64,000 nt of DNA, taken from assembly GCF_036850765.1 (NCBI RefSeq), contig NC_089492.1:169258296-169322295 (forward strand). Reading direction: 5' to 3'. The stretch comes from Saccopteryx bilineata. Taxonomy: Eukaryota; Chordata; Mammalia; Chiroptera; Emballonuridae. How positions within the stretch are numbered: position 1 is the stretch's first letter; each line of letters begins with the position of its first letter. A program made the position numbers and the translations under genes. The notes under the pieces were generated by a model that was not told the origin of the DNA, ran no database searches, and worked only from the letters and a program-made list of their open reading frames with translations. Positions 10,041 through 21,466 of the stretch are shown piece after piece.

Positions 10041-11015
10041 GAATACTAAGGACTTTTGCAGGCAAAGAAGTTAGGGCAAGAAGTGCTGAGGGTTAGCAGC
10101 TGGTTTAGACATTTCATTGAAACGCAGCTGTCACGGTGGTTTATTTGGTGAGGATGTTTTATCTGTGTGGTGTAAAATGTCTTGTGTATCTTTACATTCA
10201 AAAGCAATAATTTTGTGAGCAGACTGTATATAACTTTCTGAGAATTACAGGATGTTCATGTCGGGAAGGGTAGAGATTATGCAGCCTGATCCTTCCGGTT
10301 GTGGATGTGCACTAAGGGACTTTTTGGCTTCACTTTGAGTGCTTTCTCTCTGTCTGTCTGGCCAAAGGCAGTGCAGCAGAGTGGGACTTCCTCCCACCCT
10401 GATTGGTGATTTAGTGACAACAGAAGTCAAAATGAGAAACTGATTATGATTCTCTTGTTCCATTTCAGTTCCTTATGCATTTCTGGCCACAACAGTGTTT
10501 CAGAGAGGGAAAATCAAAGTTTCTGGGGGCGCAGTCATGGAGTCAGGGGCCTGTGATGGTGTTCGAGCCCTGGCAGTGGGCGTTTTAATGGAAATAGATG
10601 ATGTTATTATGATGTTTTAGACCCAACCAGTGTAGGCCTTTTATACTCTGTTTTTAGTTGAGAGAGGTAGAAAATGGGCAAGTATAAATATCATCAAGTG
10701 GATAACTTGGGAAAGACTTGGAGGTTTGCTTTTTAAGTTCTTGATTACATGCTCTGTCTAGGAAATGGGCAGTAGGAAGTGTCATTGTTGGAATAGAAAA
10801 TTCAAAAGCCTGATTGCGAGAATAAGGAAGTTCTGAAAGGAGGACCAGTGCATGTAGGTAAGATGAGCTTGAAGATTTATAGTAGTACCATTGAGAAAGA
10901 AAGAAGGAAAAAAAATCGGTCTGGACAGAGATGTATTTGTCACAGGTGCACTTAAGTGTGTATCTTTTGGTGAGATGGTGATAAGGCCAGTGGTTTTTAT
11001 GTTGAAGCCCTGGAG
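10041..11015. other. no recognised feature
   Basis: Unique-looking sequence; the 72-residue minus frame at 10245-10463 shows nothing recognisable. Confidence 0.35.
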
Positions 11016-11045
11016 AGGCTACCGCTGAGCCAACCGGCCAGGGCC
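11016..11045 (-). mobile_element. type A SINE, only the tRNA-like head remains
   Basis: CTACCGCTGAGCCAACCGG followed by CCAGGGCC is the inverse of the first ~30 bases of a type A SINE. The rest of the SINE is missing and the L1 at the right lacks its 3' UTR, so this is a deletion junction. Confidence 0.8.
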
Positions 11046-12353
11046 AATCACTTCATTTTTACCTATGTCTATGAGTCTCTGTTTTATATCCCACCCTGTG
11101 TGAAATTATGTAGTTCTTAGCTTTTTCTGATTTACTTATTTCACTCAGTAGAATGTTCTCAAGGTCCATCCATGTTGTCGTAAATGGCAATATGTCATCA
11201 TTTCTTATGGCTAAGTAGTATTCCATTGTATAAGTGCAGCACATCTTTATTTCAATCCTCTGTCGAGGGACACTTTGGTTGTTTCCATGTCTCAGCCACT
11301 GTGAATAATGCTGTGATGGACATGGGACTGCATGTGTCTTTACGTACCAGTGTTTTTGAGTTTTGGGGGTATATACCCAGTAGAGGGATTTTTGGGTCAT
11401 ATGGTAGTTCTTATCTTAATTCGTTGAGGTATCACCTTACTTACTTCCATAATAGTTGTACTAATTTGCATTCCCACCAGCAGTGAATGAGGGTTCCTTT
11501 TTTCCACAGCCTCTCCAACACTTACTATTACCTGTCTTGTTGATAAAACCCAATCTAACATATGTGAGGTGGTGTACCTCATTGTAGTTTTGATTTGCAT
11601 TTCCCTAATAGCTAGTGAAGAGGAGCATTTTTTCATATATCTGTTGGCCATTTGTGTCTTCTTGGGAGAAGTGTCTGTGTTTTTAATTGGATTGCTTGTT
11701 TGTTGCTGAGCTTTGTGAGTTCTTGATATATTTTAGATATTAACCCCTTAACCTGCTGTTTGTAAATATCATTCCTCTTTGGTAGGCTGCCTTTTTGTTT
11801 TGTTACTGGTTTCTTTTGCTGTGTGGAAGCTTTTTAGTTTGATACAGTCCCATTCATATATTGTTGCCCTTCCTTTCCTTGCCTTTGGGATCAGATTTAT
11901 AAAATGTTCTCTATGGCTAAGGTCCACACATTTAGTACTCATGTTCTATATAATTTATTATTTGAGGTCTTATATTTAGGTCTTTGATCCATTTTGAATT
12001 AGTTTTTGTGCACAAGGACACGGTGTAGTCAAGTTTCATTCTTTTGCATGTAGTTTTCCAATTTTCCCAGCACCATTTATTGAAGAGGCTTTCTTTTCTC
12101 TATTGTGTGTTTTGGGCTCTTTCGTTGAAGATTATTTGTACATATATATGTGGTTTTATTTCTGGGCTCTTGATCCTGTTACATTGGTCTTTATGTCTGT
12201 TTTTCTGCTCTGCTGTTTTGATTATAGTGGCTCTGTAGTATAATTTAAGGTCAGTAGTGATAACTCAGGTTTTATTCTTATTCCTCAAGATTGCTTTGGT
12301 TAGTTATCTTTTTGTTCTGTTTCTTTAAAAAATAACATTGGGATTGCATTAGG

Positions 12354-12783
12354 TTTTTTTTTTGTTTGTTTTTGTTTTTGTTTTTTTTTTTGAGAGGGAG
12401 ACAGAAAGGGAGATGGACCATCGGGGACAGACAGGAAGGGAGAGAGATGAGAAGCATCAACTCATAAGTGCGGCAGGCACATTAGTTGTTCATTTATTGC
12501 TTTCTCATACATGCCCTGACTGCTAGACTACAGCCAAGCCAGTGACCCCTTGTTCAAGCAAGCGACCTTGGGCTTCAAGCCAGCAACCTTTGGGCTCAAG
12601 CCACTGACCTTGGGCTTCAAGCCAGTGTGACTCTTGGGCTCAAGCCTGTGACCCTGTGCTCAAGTTGGATGAGTTGTCCTCAAATTGGATGAGTTGTGCT
12701 CAAGCCCGTGACTTCTGGGATTTGAACCTGGGTCCTCAGTGGTTCCATTCAGATGCTTTATTTACTGTGCCACTGTCTGGTCA
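12354..12783 (-). mobile_element. VES-type SINE, type C
   Basis: Antisense copy ending CTGTCTGGTCAA, with expanded CTCAAGCCAGTGACCTTGGG-like modules (at least eight variants of the caagc/tgacc unit) and TTGCTTTCTCATACATGCCC. Longer than other type C copies because of module expansion. Approximate duplication TTGCATTAGG / TTACATTAGA. Confidence 0.85.
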
Positions 12784-13621
12784 ATTATGAGGTTACATTA
12801 GAATTGTATAAATTGTATACAATTTGGGGAATATGCCATTTTAACAATATTGATTCTTCCAATCATGAAAATGGAATATTTTTCCATTTTATTGTGTTTT
12901 TTTCGATTTCCTTCAATAATGCTTTGTAGTTTTTAGTGTATAGGTTCTTCACATCCTTTGTTAAATTTATTCCTAAATATTTTATTTTTTTGTTGCAATT
13001 GTAAAAGGAATTTTTTAAGTTCATTTTCTGAAGTTTCACTGTTGGCATATAGGAAAGCAATAAACTTTTGTATATTTGTTAGGTATCCTGCAACTTTACT
13101 GTATTGATTTATTATTTTAAATAGTTTCTTGGTGGGATCTTTGAGGTTTCTATGTGCAGGACCATGTCATTTGCAAAAAGTGATACCTTTGCTATTTCTT
13201 TCCCAAAATGGATACCTTTTATTTTTTTCTCTTGTCTGATTGCTCGGGCTAAGACTTCCAGAACTATGTTGAATAAGAGTAGAGAGTGGGCAGCCTTATT
13301 CTTGTTCTGATTTTAGAGGAAACACCGTAATTTTTTCATCATTTAGTATATTAGCTGATTGTTTGTCATACATGGCTTTTATTATTTTGAGGTACTTTTC
13401 TTCTATCCAACATAAATGGATTTTGTATCTTTTTGAATGCCTTTTCTGCATCTATTGATCGATTTACATATGTTGAACCATGCTTATATGCTCCTGGAAT
13501 GAATCCAACTTGATAATGTAATTTTTTTTAAGTGTATTGTTGTATTCGATTTGCTAATCTTTTGTTGAGCATTTTTGCATCTGTATTCATTAGAGGTATT
13601 GGTCTGTAGTTTTTTGTTTTT

Positions 13622-13650
13622 TTAATTTTTAAAAAAAATTTTTATTCATT

Positions 13651-13692
<42 letters not shown>

Positions 13693-13813
13693 GGGGAGGA
13701 GCAGGAAGCATCAATTCCCATATGTGCCTTGACCAGGCAGGCTCAGGGTTTTGAACCGGCGACCTCAGCATTCCAGGTTGATGCTTTATCCATTGCGCCA
13801 CCACAGGTCAGGC
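13622..13813 (-). mobile_element. VES-type SINE, type B
   Basis: Ends CACCACAGGTCAGGC, the inverse of the type B head GCCTGACCTGTGGTG. Contains GAAGCATCAATTCCCATATG and a (GA)n tract at 13657-13689. Duplication GGTCTGTAGTTTTTTGTTTT (13601-13620) versus GGTCTGTAGTTTTCTGTTTT (13814-13833). Confidence 0.95.
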
Positions 13814-14475
13814 GGTCTGTAGTTTTCTGTTTTTGTATTATCCTTGCCAGGTTTTGGTATCAGGGTTATGTTGGCCTCATAAAATTATTTAGGGAGTATG
13901 ACTTCTTCTATTTTTTGGAAGACTTTGAGTAGGATAGGTACTAAACCTTTGAATGTTTGGTAGAATTTGCTAGTGTAGTCATCTGGTCCTGTACTTTTAT
14001 TTTGGGGGAAGTTTTTGATAGTTGTTTCTATTTTCTCCCTGCTTATGGGTCTTATTTAATTTTTTCATCTCTTCGTGACTCAGTCTAGGAAGATTGTATA
14101 GTTCTAGAAACTTACCCATGTCTAGATGGTTAAACTTGGTGGCATATAATCTTTCATTGAATATAAAATTTTATTCTGGTATGATCCTTTGTATATATAT
14201 CTGTGGTGTTTGTGGTGATTTCTCCTTTTTCATTTTAGATTTGGTTTACATGAGTCTTTTTTTTTTTCTTAGTCTATCCAGAGGTTTGTCAATGTTTGGG
14301 GTCTTTTCAGAGAACTGGCTCCTTGTATTAATATTTTCTATAGTTTTTTAATTTTCTGTTTCATTTAGTTGTGCTCTAGTTTTTAGGATTTCCATTCTCC
14401 AACTGCCTTTGTTCCTTTTTTTTTTCTAGTTTTCGGATTTAATGTTAAGTTATTTACTTGAGATCTCTCTTGTTT

Positions 14476-14698
14476 CTTTTTTTTTAATTTTTAAAAAAAT
14501 TTTTATTTATTTATTCATTTTTTAGAGATGAGAGAGAGAGACAGAGAGAGAGAGGAGAGACAGAGAGAGAGAAGGGGGGGAGGAGCTGGAAGCATCAACT
14601 CCCATATGTGCCTTGACCAGGCAAGCCCAGGGTTTTGAACCGGCGACCTCAGCATTTCCAGGCCGACGCTTTATCCACTGTGCCACCACAGGTCAGGC
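14476..14698 (-). mobile_element. VES-type SINE, type B
   Basis: Same plan as the copy at 13622, with a (GA)n-rich middle. Flanked by TCTCTTGTTT at 14466-14475 and 14699-14708; the same word recurs after the next SINE. Confidence 0.95.
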
Positions 14699-14708
14699 TC
14701 TCTTGTTT

Positions 14709-15097
14709 ATTTTTTTTTTTCTTTTTTAAATTTTTTTTGGTATTTTTCTGAAGCTGGAAACGAGGAGAGAAAGTCAGACAGACTCCTTCATGCGCCCGAC
14801 CGGGATCCACCTGGCACGCCCACCAGGGGCGATGTTCTGCCCACCAAGGGGCGATGCTCTGCCGCGACCAGAGCCACTCGAGCGCCTGGGGCAGAGGCCA
14901 AGGAGCCATCCCCAGCGCCCGGGCCATCCTTGCTCCAATGGAGCCTTGGCTGCAGGAGGGGAAGAGAGAGACAGAGAGGAAGGAGGGGGGTGGTGGAGAA
15001 TAAATGGGCGCCTCTCCTATGTGCCCTGGCCGGGAATCGAACCCGGGTCCTCTGCATGCCAGGCCGACGCTCTACCGCTGAGCCAACCGGCCAGGGC
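14709..15097 (-). mobile_element. VES-type SINE, long form (type A), young-looking
   Basis: Well-preserved type A copy with intact B box (inverse of GGAATCGAACCCGGG) and a duplicated ~20-bp GGCGATG-containing body segment (CACCAGGGGCGATGTTCTGC then CACCAAGGGGCGATGCTCTG). Flanked by TCTCTTGTTT at 14699-14708 and CCTCTTGTTT at 15098-15107. Confidence 0.95.
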
Positions 15098-15510
15098 CCT
15101 CTTGTTTCTTGGTGTAAGCCTGTAATGATATAAACAAACCTCTTACTACTGCTTTCACTGTATCCCAGAAATTTTGAGATGTCGTGTTTTCATTCTCAGT
15201 TGTTTATATTCATCCTTTGATCACTGCTTTTATTTCTTCTTTGACTCAGTCATTTTTTAGAAGTATGTTGTTTAATTTCTACATTTCTGTGTCTTTCCTT
15301 CATTTTTGCATTTGAATTATAATTTTAAAGCCTTATGGTCAGATAATGTGCTTGGTATTATTTCAATCTTTATGTATTGTTAGTTAGTTTTGTGGCTCAA
15401 CATATGGTCTGTCTTTGAGAATGTTCCATGTACACTGGAAGAAAATGTACAATCTGATGTTCTGGAATAAAATTTTTTGTAAATGTCTATTATGTCCATT
15501 TGGTCTAGTG

Positions 15511-15720
15511 CAGTGATTGGCAAACTCATTAGTCAACAGAGCCAAATATCAACAGTACAACAATTGATATTTCTTTTGAGAGCCAAAGTTTTTTAACTTA
15601 AACTATATAGGTAGGTACAATGTTATTAACTTAATTAGGGTACTCCTAAGCTGGCCAAAGAGCTGCACTCAAGGGGCCAAAGAGCCCCATGGCTCACGAG
15701 CCATGGTTTGCTGACCACTG
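15511..15720. mobile_element. hAT non-autonomous element, 210 bp
   Basis: Ends CAGTGATTGGCAAACTC and ATGGTTTGCTGACCACTG are imperfect inverted repeats. The flanking 8-bp duplication GTCTAGTG is perfect (15503-15510 and 15721-15728). No coding capacity. Confidence 0.9.
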
Positions 15721-16134
15721 GTCTAGTGTGTCACTTAAGGCTGATATTTCTCTATTGATCTTTTTGTTGGGATGATCTAAAGCCATCAGTGGTGTGCTGA
15801 GGTTTCCAGGTTTGGCTGTGTTTTTGTCTGTTTCTATTTTTATTTTAGATCAGTTAGTAGTTTTCTTATATGTTTTAGTGCTCTACATACATATTAAGAA
15901 GTGTCACATCTTCTTTATATAGTGTCCCCTTTATGTTTATGAAATGTCCATCTTTGTCTGTTGTTACCTTTGTTGTTTTGAAGTCAGCATTGTCAGATAT
16001 GAATATGGCTACACCTGTTTTTCTTTGTGTATTATTTGCTTGGAGAACTGTTTCCAACCTTTCACTGTGAGTCTACTTGTCCTTGCAGCTTAGGTTTGTG
16101 TCCTGAAGGCAGCATACAGTTGGATTCTGCTTTT

Positions 16135-16528
16135 TAAAAAATTTTATTTTATATTTATTTTTTTATTTTTACGAAGTGAGAAGTGGTGTGGGGGAGGCAG
16201 ACAGACAGACTACTGCATGTGCCTGACTGGAATCCACCTGGCATGCCCACCAGGGGCTGATGCTCTGCCCTTCTGGGGCATGGCTCCGCTGCAATTGAAG
16301 CCATTCTAGTACCTGAGGTGGAGGCCATGGAGTCATTCTCAGTGCCTGAGCCAACTTTGCTTCAGTGGAGCCTTGGCTGTGGGAGGGGAAGAGAGAGATA
16401 GAGAGTAAGGAGAGGGGGAAGGGTGGAGAAGCAGATGGGTACTTCTCCTGTGTGACCTGGCTGGGAATCGAATCTGGGACTTCCACACTCCGGGCCGACG
16501 CTCTACCGCTTAGCCAACTGGCCAGGGC
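16135..16528 (-). mobile_element. VES-type SINE, long form (type A)
   Basis: Complete antisense copy. Perfect 14-bp duplication TGGATTCTGCTTTT at 16121-16134 and 16529-16542. Confidence 0.95.
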
Positions 16529-17523
16529 TGGATTCTGCTTTTGATCCAGTGTGCTACTCTGTGCTTCTCTGTTGGTGAGTTCAGTCTATTTATATTTAGG
16601 GTAATTATTAATGACTGAGGATTTTCTATAGTCATTTTATGTTTTATTGTCATGGTTTTTCTATTTTGTGTTTCTGTCAGTTCTTTTTTTTTGGTGGTAT
16701 TCCATACTTCTTTCCCTGTTTATTGTTTTTATTAAGCTATGTGTTTCAGTATTGTTTTTTTTGTGGGTAGTTACCATTAGGTTATTAAGAGAAAAATTTT
16801 CATATGTACAAGAGTCCTTTGTCTTAGAAGTGCTGCTTTGTTTTATCCTCCTTTGCTACTGCAGATCTTTATCCTCTCTCCTTTTATGTTATTTTTGTCA
16901 CAGATTATCCTTGTTTTTATTGTAACCTTATTGGAGCTTTTACTTGTAGTTTTGTTTTGTTTTATTCTTTGTATTTGTTCAAATAATCCCCTTGAATATT
17001 TCCTGCTGTGGGGGTTTTCTGGTGATAAATTTCCTCAGCTTTTATATGTCTATAAGTTTTATTTCTCCTTCATATTTGAAGAATAACTTGGATGGATATA
17101 GTATTCTTGCCTAGTAATTCCTGTCTTTCAGTACTTTGAATGTTTTGAGTCTACTCTCTTACTCTCTTTTGGCTTGTAGAGTTTCTGCTCAGAAGTCTAG
17201 TGATAACCTAATGGGCTTTTCTTTATATGTTATGCTCTTCTTTTCCTTAACTGCCTTTATGATTCTTTTTTTGTCATTGATTTTTGCCAATTTTATTACA
17301 GTGTGTTTTGGAATAGTTCTGTTTGAGTTGAGATAACTCGGCGTTTTCTCTGCTTTTTGGATTTGAAGTTGTAACCCTTTTCATAGGCTTGAGGAGTTCT
17401 CATCAATTATTTGTTTGAATTGGCTCTCCTTTCCCTTCTCCCTCTCTTTTTCTTATATACCCCTTATTCTTATATTGCTCTTTCTGATGGAGTCAGACAG
17501 TTTTCATAGAGCTCTCTGTTTTT

Positions 17524-17958
17524 TTAAAATTTGTGGCTCTCTTTTTTCTGTAGTATCTCTAGTTGCCTGTCTTTGATGTCACTGATTCTCTTCTCTATCT
17601 GGCTGGTTCTATTAGCTACACTTACTACTTCATATTTCAGTTCATGTGTTAAGTTCTTCATTTCTGTTTTTAAGATGTCAGTGTCCTTGGTAAAGTATTC
17701 ATTTTGTTTATTAATTTTTTTTGAAATCATTAAATTATTACTGTTTTCTCTCATCTCATTGAGTGTTTTCAGAACTTCAATTTTGAATTCTTTATTGTTT
17801 AACTCCAAGGTTTCTATGTGACTGAGCTTGCTTTCTGGAGATTTTTCATTTTCTTTATGAACTATGTCTCTTTCTTGAGTAGCCATAGTACAGTATTTGT
17901 TTTGGTCTTCTTTGATGGCATTTGAAAGTGATATTATTACTAAATCTACTAGAAACAA
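17524..17958 (-). pseudogene. L1 ORF1 N-terminal remnant
   Basis: Open on the minus strand for 144 codons. It reads ETLELNNKEFKIEVLKTLNE and later TEMKNLTHELKYEVVSVANR, both clearly alike to the ORF1 of the young L1 in this window (ETLELNDREFKIEILK, TEMKNSIHELKNEVTSLANR). This is the coiled-coil part of the RNA-binding ORF1 protein. The RRM and C-terminal domain are broken. Belongs to the antisense L1. Confidence 0.85.
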
Positions 17959-18293
17959 TTAGAAAAATAAAAATATAATGAAATTGAAAAAGTTAAAAAA
18001 TCATGAAAATAGCAGAGATACCCCTGGAAAACAAAGAGCAGAACCCAAGAAAAAATCTGAAACACTCCCCCCCCCCAAAGTAAAATATATAAAACTTACA
18101 ATGAAATTCAAAAGAAAGAGAAGAAATTTCAGTTTTGAGGGTTTTGCTCTTTTCTTTCAGTAGTTGGTATTTATTGTATTACAAGTTTTAGCTCTGAAAT
18201 TCCTGCACTGATCTCTGCTGAGATGTTGCTGTGGCAGTGATGGAGGTGGGATGCAGTCAAAGTGAATGTGGGATGTGTTATGATGCTTTACGG

Positions 18294-18618
18294 CAGGGGT
18301 CCCCAAACTTTTTACACAGGGGGCCAGTTCACTGTAACCTCAGACTGTTGGAGGGCCGTACTATAAAAAAAACTATGAACAATTTCCTATGTACACTGCA
18401 CATATCTTATTTTAAAGTAAAAAAACAAAACAGGAACAAATACAACATTTAAAGTAAAGAACGAGTAAATTTAAATTAACAAACTGACCAGTATTTCAAT
18501 GGGAACTATGGGCCTGCTTTTGGCTAATGAGATGGTCAATGTGCTCCTCTCGCTGACCACCAATGAAAGAGGTGCCCCTTCCGGAAGTGCAGCGGGGACT
18601 GGATAAATGGGACCCCTG
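18294..18618. mobile_element. hAT non-autonomous element, 325 bp
   Basis: Begins CAGGGGTCCCCAAACTTTTT and ends GGATAAATGGGACCCCTG; CAGGGGTCCC is inverted at the end. 8-bp duplication CTTTACGG (18286-18293) / CTTTACGA (18619-18626). Inserted in the 5' region of the antisense L1. Confidence 0.9.
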
Positions 18619-19458
18619 CTTTACGACAATAGTGATCTCAGGCCTCTGGGTATTCCTTCCCTCGTCTCAACAGAACAAGGCATCAGACACGGAGCACCAC
18701 TCTTCTTCAGGGTAGAGAGTGGCTCTGGAGAGCTGGCTGTGAAATAAATCTCTGCCACTTTCCCTACCCCATGAAGTGAGGGAGGTAGGAACTCTGAGGG
18801 TGGGGCACTGCACTTTCTTTTTCTCTGTTTCTGTGCAGTGTGTGAGCTGTTAGCTGATCCGAAAACATTGGCTGTGACCCTTGTTCTACTGCAACTTTGG
18901 TGTAGTATCTCTGTCCTCTGCCCCCTTCTCCCAGTGCATAGCCGTCGTTATTATCAACATCCTCCACAAGAGTTGTAAACTTATCATAACTGATGTAAAA
19001 GCTAGTGACACATCATTTTCACCCAAAGTCCATAGTTAACATGAGGTTTCACTCTTGGTGTTGTACATTGTGTGGGTTTGGAGAAATGTGTATAATGACA
19101 TGTATTCATCATTATAGTCTTATACAGAGTAGTTTCACTGCCCTAAAAATCCTCTGTGCTTCTTCACCTATTCATTCTCTCTATTCTCCTCCCTCCACTG
19201 ACAACCACTCATCTTTTCACATTATTAAAGTTTGACTTTTACAAAATGTTATAGTTGGAATCATACAGTACAGACATATCTCAGAGATAATGTGGGTTCA
19301 GTTCCAGAACACCGCAATAAAGCAAGACACATGAATTGTTTGGTTTTCGAATGCTTATAAAAGTTATTTTTATACTATACTGTTGTCTGTTCAGTGTGCA
19401 ATAGTGTTGTAACTAAAAAAACCAAAAAAACAAACAAACATTAAAATACTTTTTTGAT

Positions 19459-19840
19459 GCCCTGGCCAGTTGGTTCAGTGGTAGAGTGTCAGCCTGGCGT
19501 GCGGAAGTCCCAGGATTGATTCCTGGCCAGGGCACACAGGAGAAGCGCCCATCTGCTTCTTCACCCCTCCCCTTCTCCTTCCTCCCTGTCTCTCTCTTCT
19601 CCTCCCGCAGCCAAGGCTCCATTGGTGCAAAGATGGCCCGGGCGCTGTGGATGGCTCCATGGCCTGTGCCTCAGGCGCTAGAGTGGCTCTGGTCGCAACA
19701 GAGCGAGGGCCCGGATGGGCAGAGCATCGCCCCCTGGTGGGCGTGTTGGGTGGATCCTGGTCGGGCGCATGCGGGAGTCTGTCTGACCATCTCTCCCCGT
19801 TTCCAGCTTCAGAAAAATACAAAAAAAAAATTTTAAAAAG
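19459..19840 (+). mobile_element. VES-type SINE, long form (type A)
   Basis: Sense copy with head GCCCTGGCCAGTTGGTTCAG, body through GGGCGCATGCGGGAGTCTGT and tail TCCAGCTTCAGAAAAATAC plus A run. Duplication TACTTTTTTG at 19447-19456 and 19841-19850. Confidence 0.95.
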
Positions 19841-19923
19841 TACTTTTTTGCTGAAAAATGTTAACCATTACCTGAGCCGTAGCAAATTGCAATTTCTTGC
19901 CTTAAAAAACAAAAACAACATGA

Positions 19924-20313
19924 AGGTCCTTGGACGATGGCTCATTGGAGACAGTGTCAGCCTGGCCTATGAATGTCCCAAGTTTGACTACCAGTCAGGG
20001 CACACAGGAGAAACAGTTATTTGCTTCTCTCCCCCTTCCTCCTTCTCTCCCTCTTCCCCTCCCACTGCCAGTGATTCAATTGGTTTAAGCATGGCCCCTT
20101 GTGCTGAGGATAGCTTTGTTGGAGCGCATCATCCTCAGGCACTAAAAGTAGTTTGGTACTTGAGCATCAACCCTAGATAGGGTTGTGAGATGGATCCCAG
20201 TTGGGTCCCCTGGGGGAGTCTGCCTCACTATCTCCTCTTCTCACCTAAAAGTAGAATAGAACAGAATAGAATAGAATAGAATAAAATAGAGTAAAACAAT
20301 ACAATATAAAATA
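19924..20313 (+). mobile_element. VES-type SINE, older type A relative
   Basis: Diverged head (GGTCCTTGGACGATGGCTCA), CAGTCAGGGCACACAGGAGA and the older body TTCAATTGGTTTAAGCATGG. The 3' tail is a (AATAG)n microsatellite at 20252-20300. Confidence 0.8.
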
Positions 20314-20604
20314 AAGTATCTGTAAAGTGCAATAAAATGAGGTATACTTGTATGTAGCTTTTTTTTTTAAGGCCTTTCAAAATAAGGTACTGAAATTAGT
20401 ACCTTTTACCCTGAAAACATTTCAGCTTACATGTGGTTAAATGGAGTGGTGTTTATTTACAGTTTTTCTTTTTTAGGGAAAATTTACATATAGTAAAATG
20501 CACAAATCTTAATGAGTTTTGAGTTTGTAGAAGACATTGCAAACACTGCTTTAACCCCAAACCCTTTATAAAACCTTTTATAAAAACAGAATGTCACCAT
20601 CTTA

Positions 20605-20739
20605 CCTGGGAGCCTCTAACAAGGAAGGTGTCTCCAGGGCCCCATTAGTAAATCTGGATGAAGCCCAGGCATGATGTTTCAGAAACAGATCCAGCAATTG
20701 ATGTGCAGCCTGTTAAGCAGCCATGTTTGGGGACCACTG
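20605..20739. mobile_element. possible MER5-like hAT fragment
   Basis: The end TTTGGGGACCACTG and the preceding CCATTAGTAAATCTGGATGA text look like a diverged MER5-type element without its left end. Weak. Confidence 0.4.
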
Positions 20740-21454
20740 CTCTAAGTTTTTCTATTTTTTGTAGTATTTGAAATGAACTGATTTATATTTGGAAACTGGG
20801 CAAAATTAAGAAATAAATCAGTATGTGACATGAAGAAAACTTGAGTATTGCACAAATGTTGTGTTCATGAATCTGTGAAATGCTAAAACCGAAGCAGCAG
20901 ATAAAAACAGAAGTAGCTCAGGGTTACTACTCAGGAAATGATCTGTTGAATGTGAGTTTTTGTCTCTCCCTATTTTTTTTTAAGCATCTTAAAATGTATT
21001 TAACATTGTGGAGACAATGTATATAGAAAATACATATTTTTTTGTTTAGTATTAGATTTACAGTCTCTTTGCAAAATTTTTTTTACTTGTCATAGAAGTA
21101 GGATTGTATTTCTCCAGTTGTGGGGTGCAGTCTGTTAGTGGGGAGTACATTCAGTTTAATTGGTTAAGATCGCCATTTTTCTTTTAATTAAATAGAAAAT
21201 AGAGTGAATCACATGTAGTCAGGTGAGTGTTTTGTAGAAGTTTTAGGAACCTTTATTTTGATTAAAAATGTGTTATGTATTTATTGGGCGATTTTATTTA
21301 TTTATTGCATTAGCTGAAATTGTAATCAAAACTAAATATCTCTAAGTGTGGTAAGATGCTTTTTTAATTATAGGTTGTAGTCAAGATAGATTGAAAGCTA
21401 ATGAACTAGGAGATGCTAGGTTCTTTTTTAGCAAAAGTGAAGAATTGTTAAAAA
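20740..21454. other. no recognised feature
   Basis: AT-rich sequence, no frame or repeat recognised. Confidence 0.35.
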
Positions 21455-21466
21455 CATGAGCATTTA

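Larger units (their letters stand above)
11046..18960 (-). mobile_element. decayed, nearly full-length L1, antisense
   Basis: From left to right the reverse complement runs from the end of ORF2 (the 'cagaaaaagctaagaact' and 'tactacttagccataagaaatg' text near 11110-11225, and the [20 protein letters not shown] frame at 11580-11651), through the reverse-transcriptase and endonuclease regions (endonuclease piece with GVAIFISDNADF at 15875-16057), an ORF1 remnant (17524-17958) to a 5' UTR-like region ending about 18960. Many stops and shifts. It carries SINEs at 12354, 13622, 14476, 14709 and 16135 and hAT elements at 15511 and 18294. The 3' UTR is deleted at 11046. The 5' boundary is uncertain. 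Confidence 0.85.
19271..20350. mobile_element. Tigger1-type (pogo) DNA transposon, internally deleted
   Basis: Left end CAGACATATCTCAGAGATAA and right end CAATAAAATGAGGTATACTTG are the two Tigger1 termini, with TA at 19269-19270 and 20351-20352. Between them are the AACACCGCAATAAAGCAAGA segment and a short piece (GCTGAAAAATGTTAACCATT) from the C-terminal coding region in antisense. Two SINEs (19459, 19924) interrupt it. Without the SINEs only about 300 bp of the original remain. Confidence 0.88.
18961..20600 (-). mobile_element. old L1 (L1M-type) 3' fragments, antisense, split by Tigger
   Basis: AAAGTCCATAGTTAACATGA, TTCACTCTTGGTGTTGTACA, TTTCACTGCCCTAAAAATCC and GTTGGAATCATACAGTA (18961-19270) are the reverse of a common ancient L1 3' end. 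After the Tigger element a weaker L1-like part (AGTAAAATGCACAAATCTTA) occurs near 20480-20600. Confidence 0.6.

Noticed and set aside
12590..12720. CRISPR-like array (short repeated units with spacers)
   Set aside because: The repeated caagcc/tgacc units are modules of a type C SINE in a mammalian genome; no cas context and units are not separated by unique spacers.
19459..19530. tRNA gene from A and B box match
   Set aside because: The tRNA-like part is the head of a SINE, present about 25 times with a SINE body and target duplications, and with no intact cloverleaf expected.
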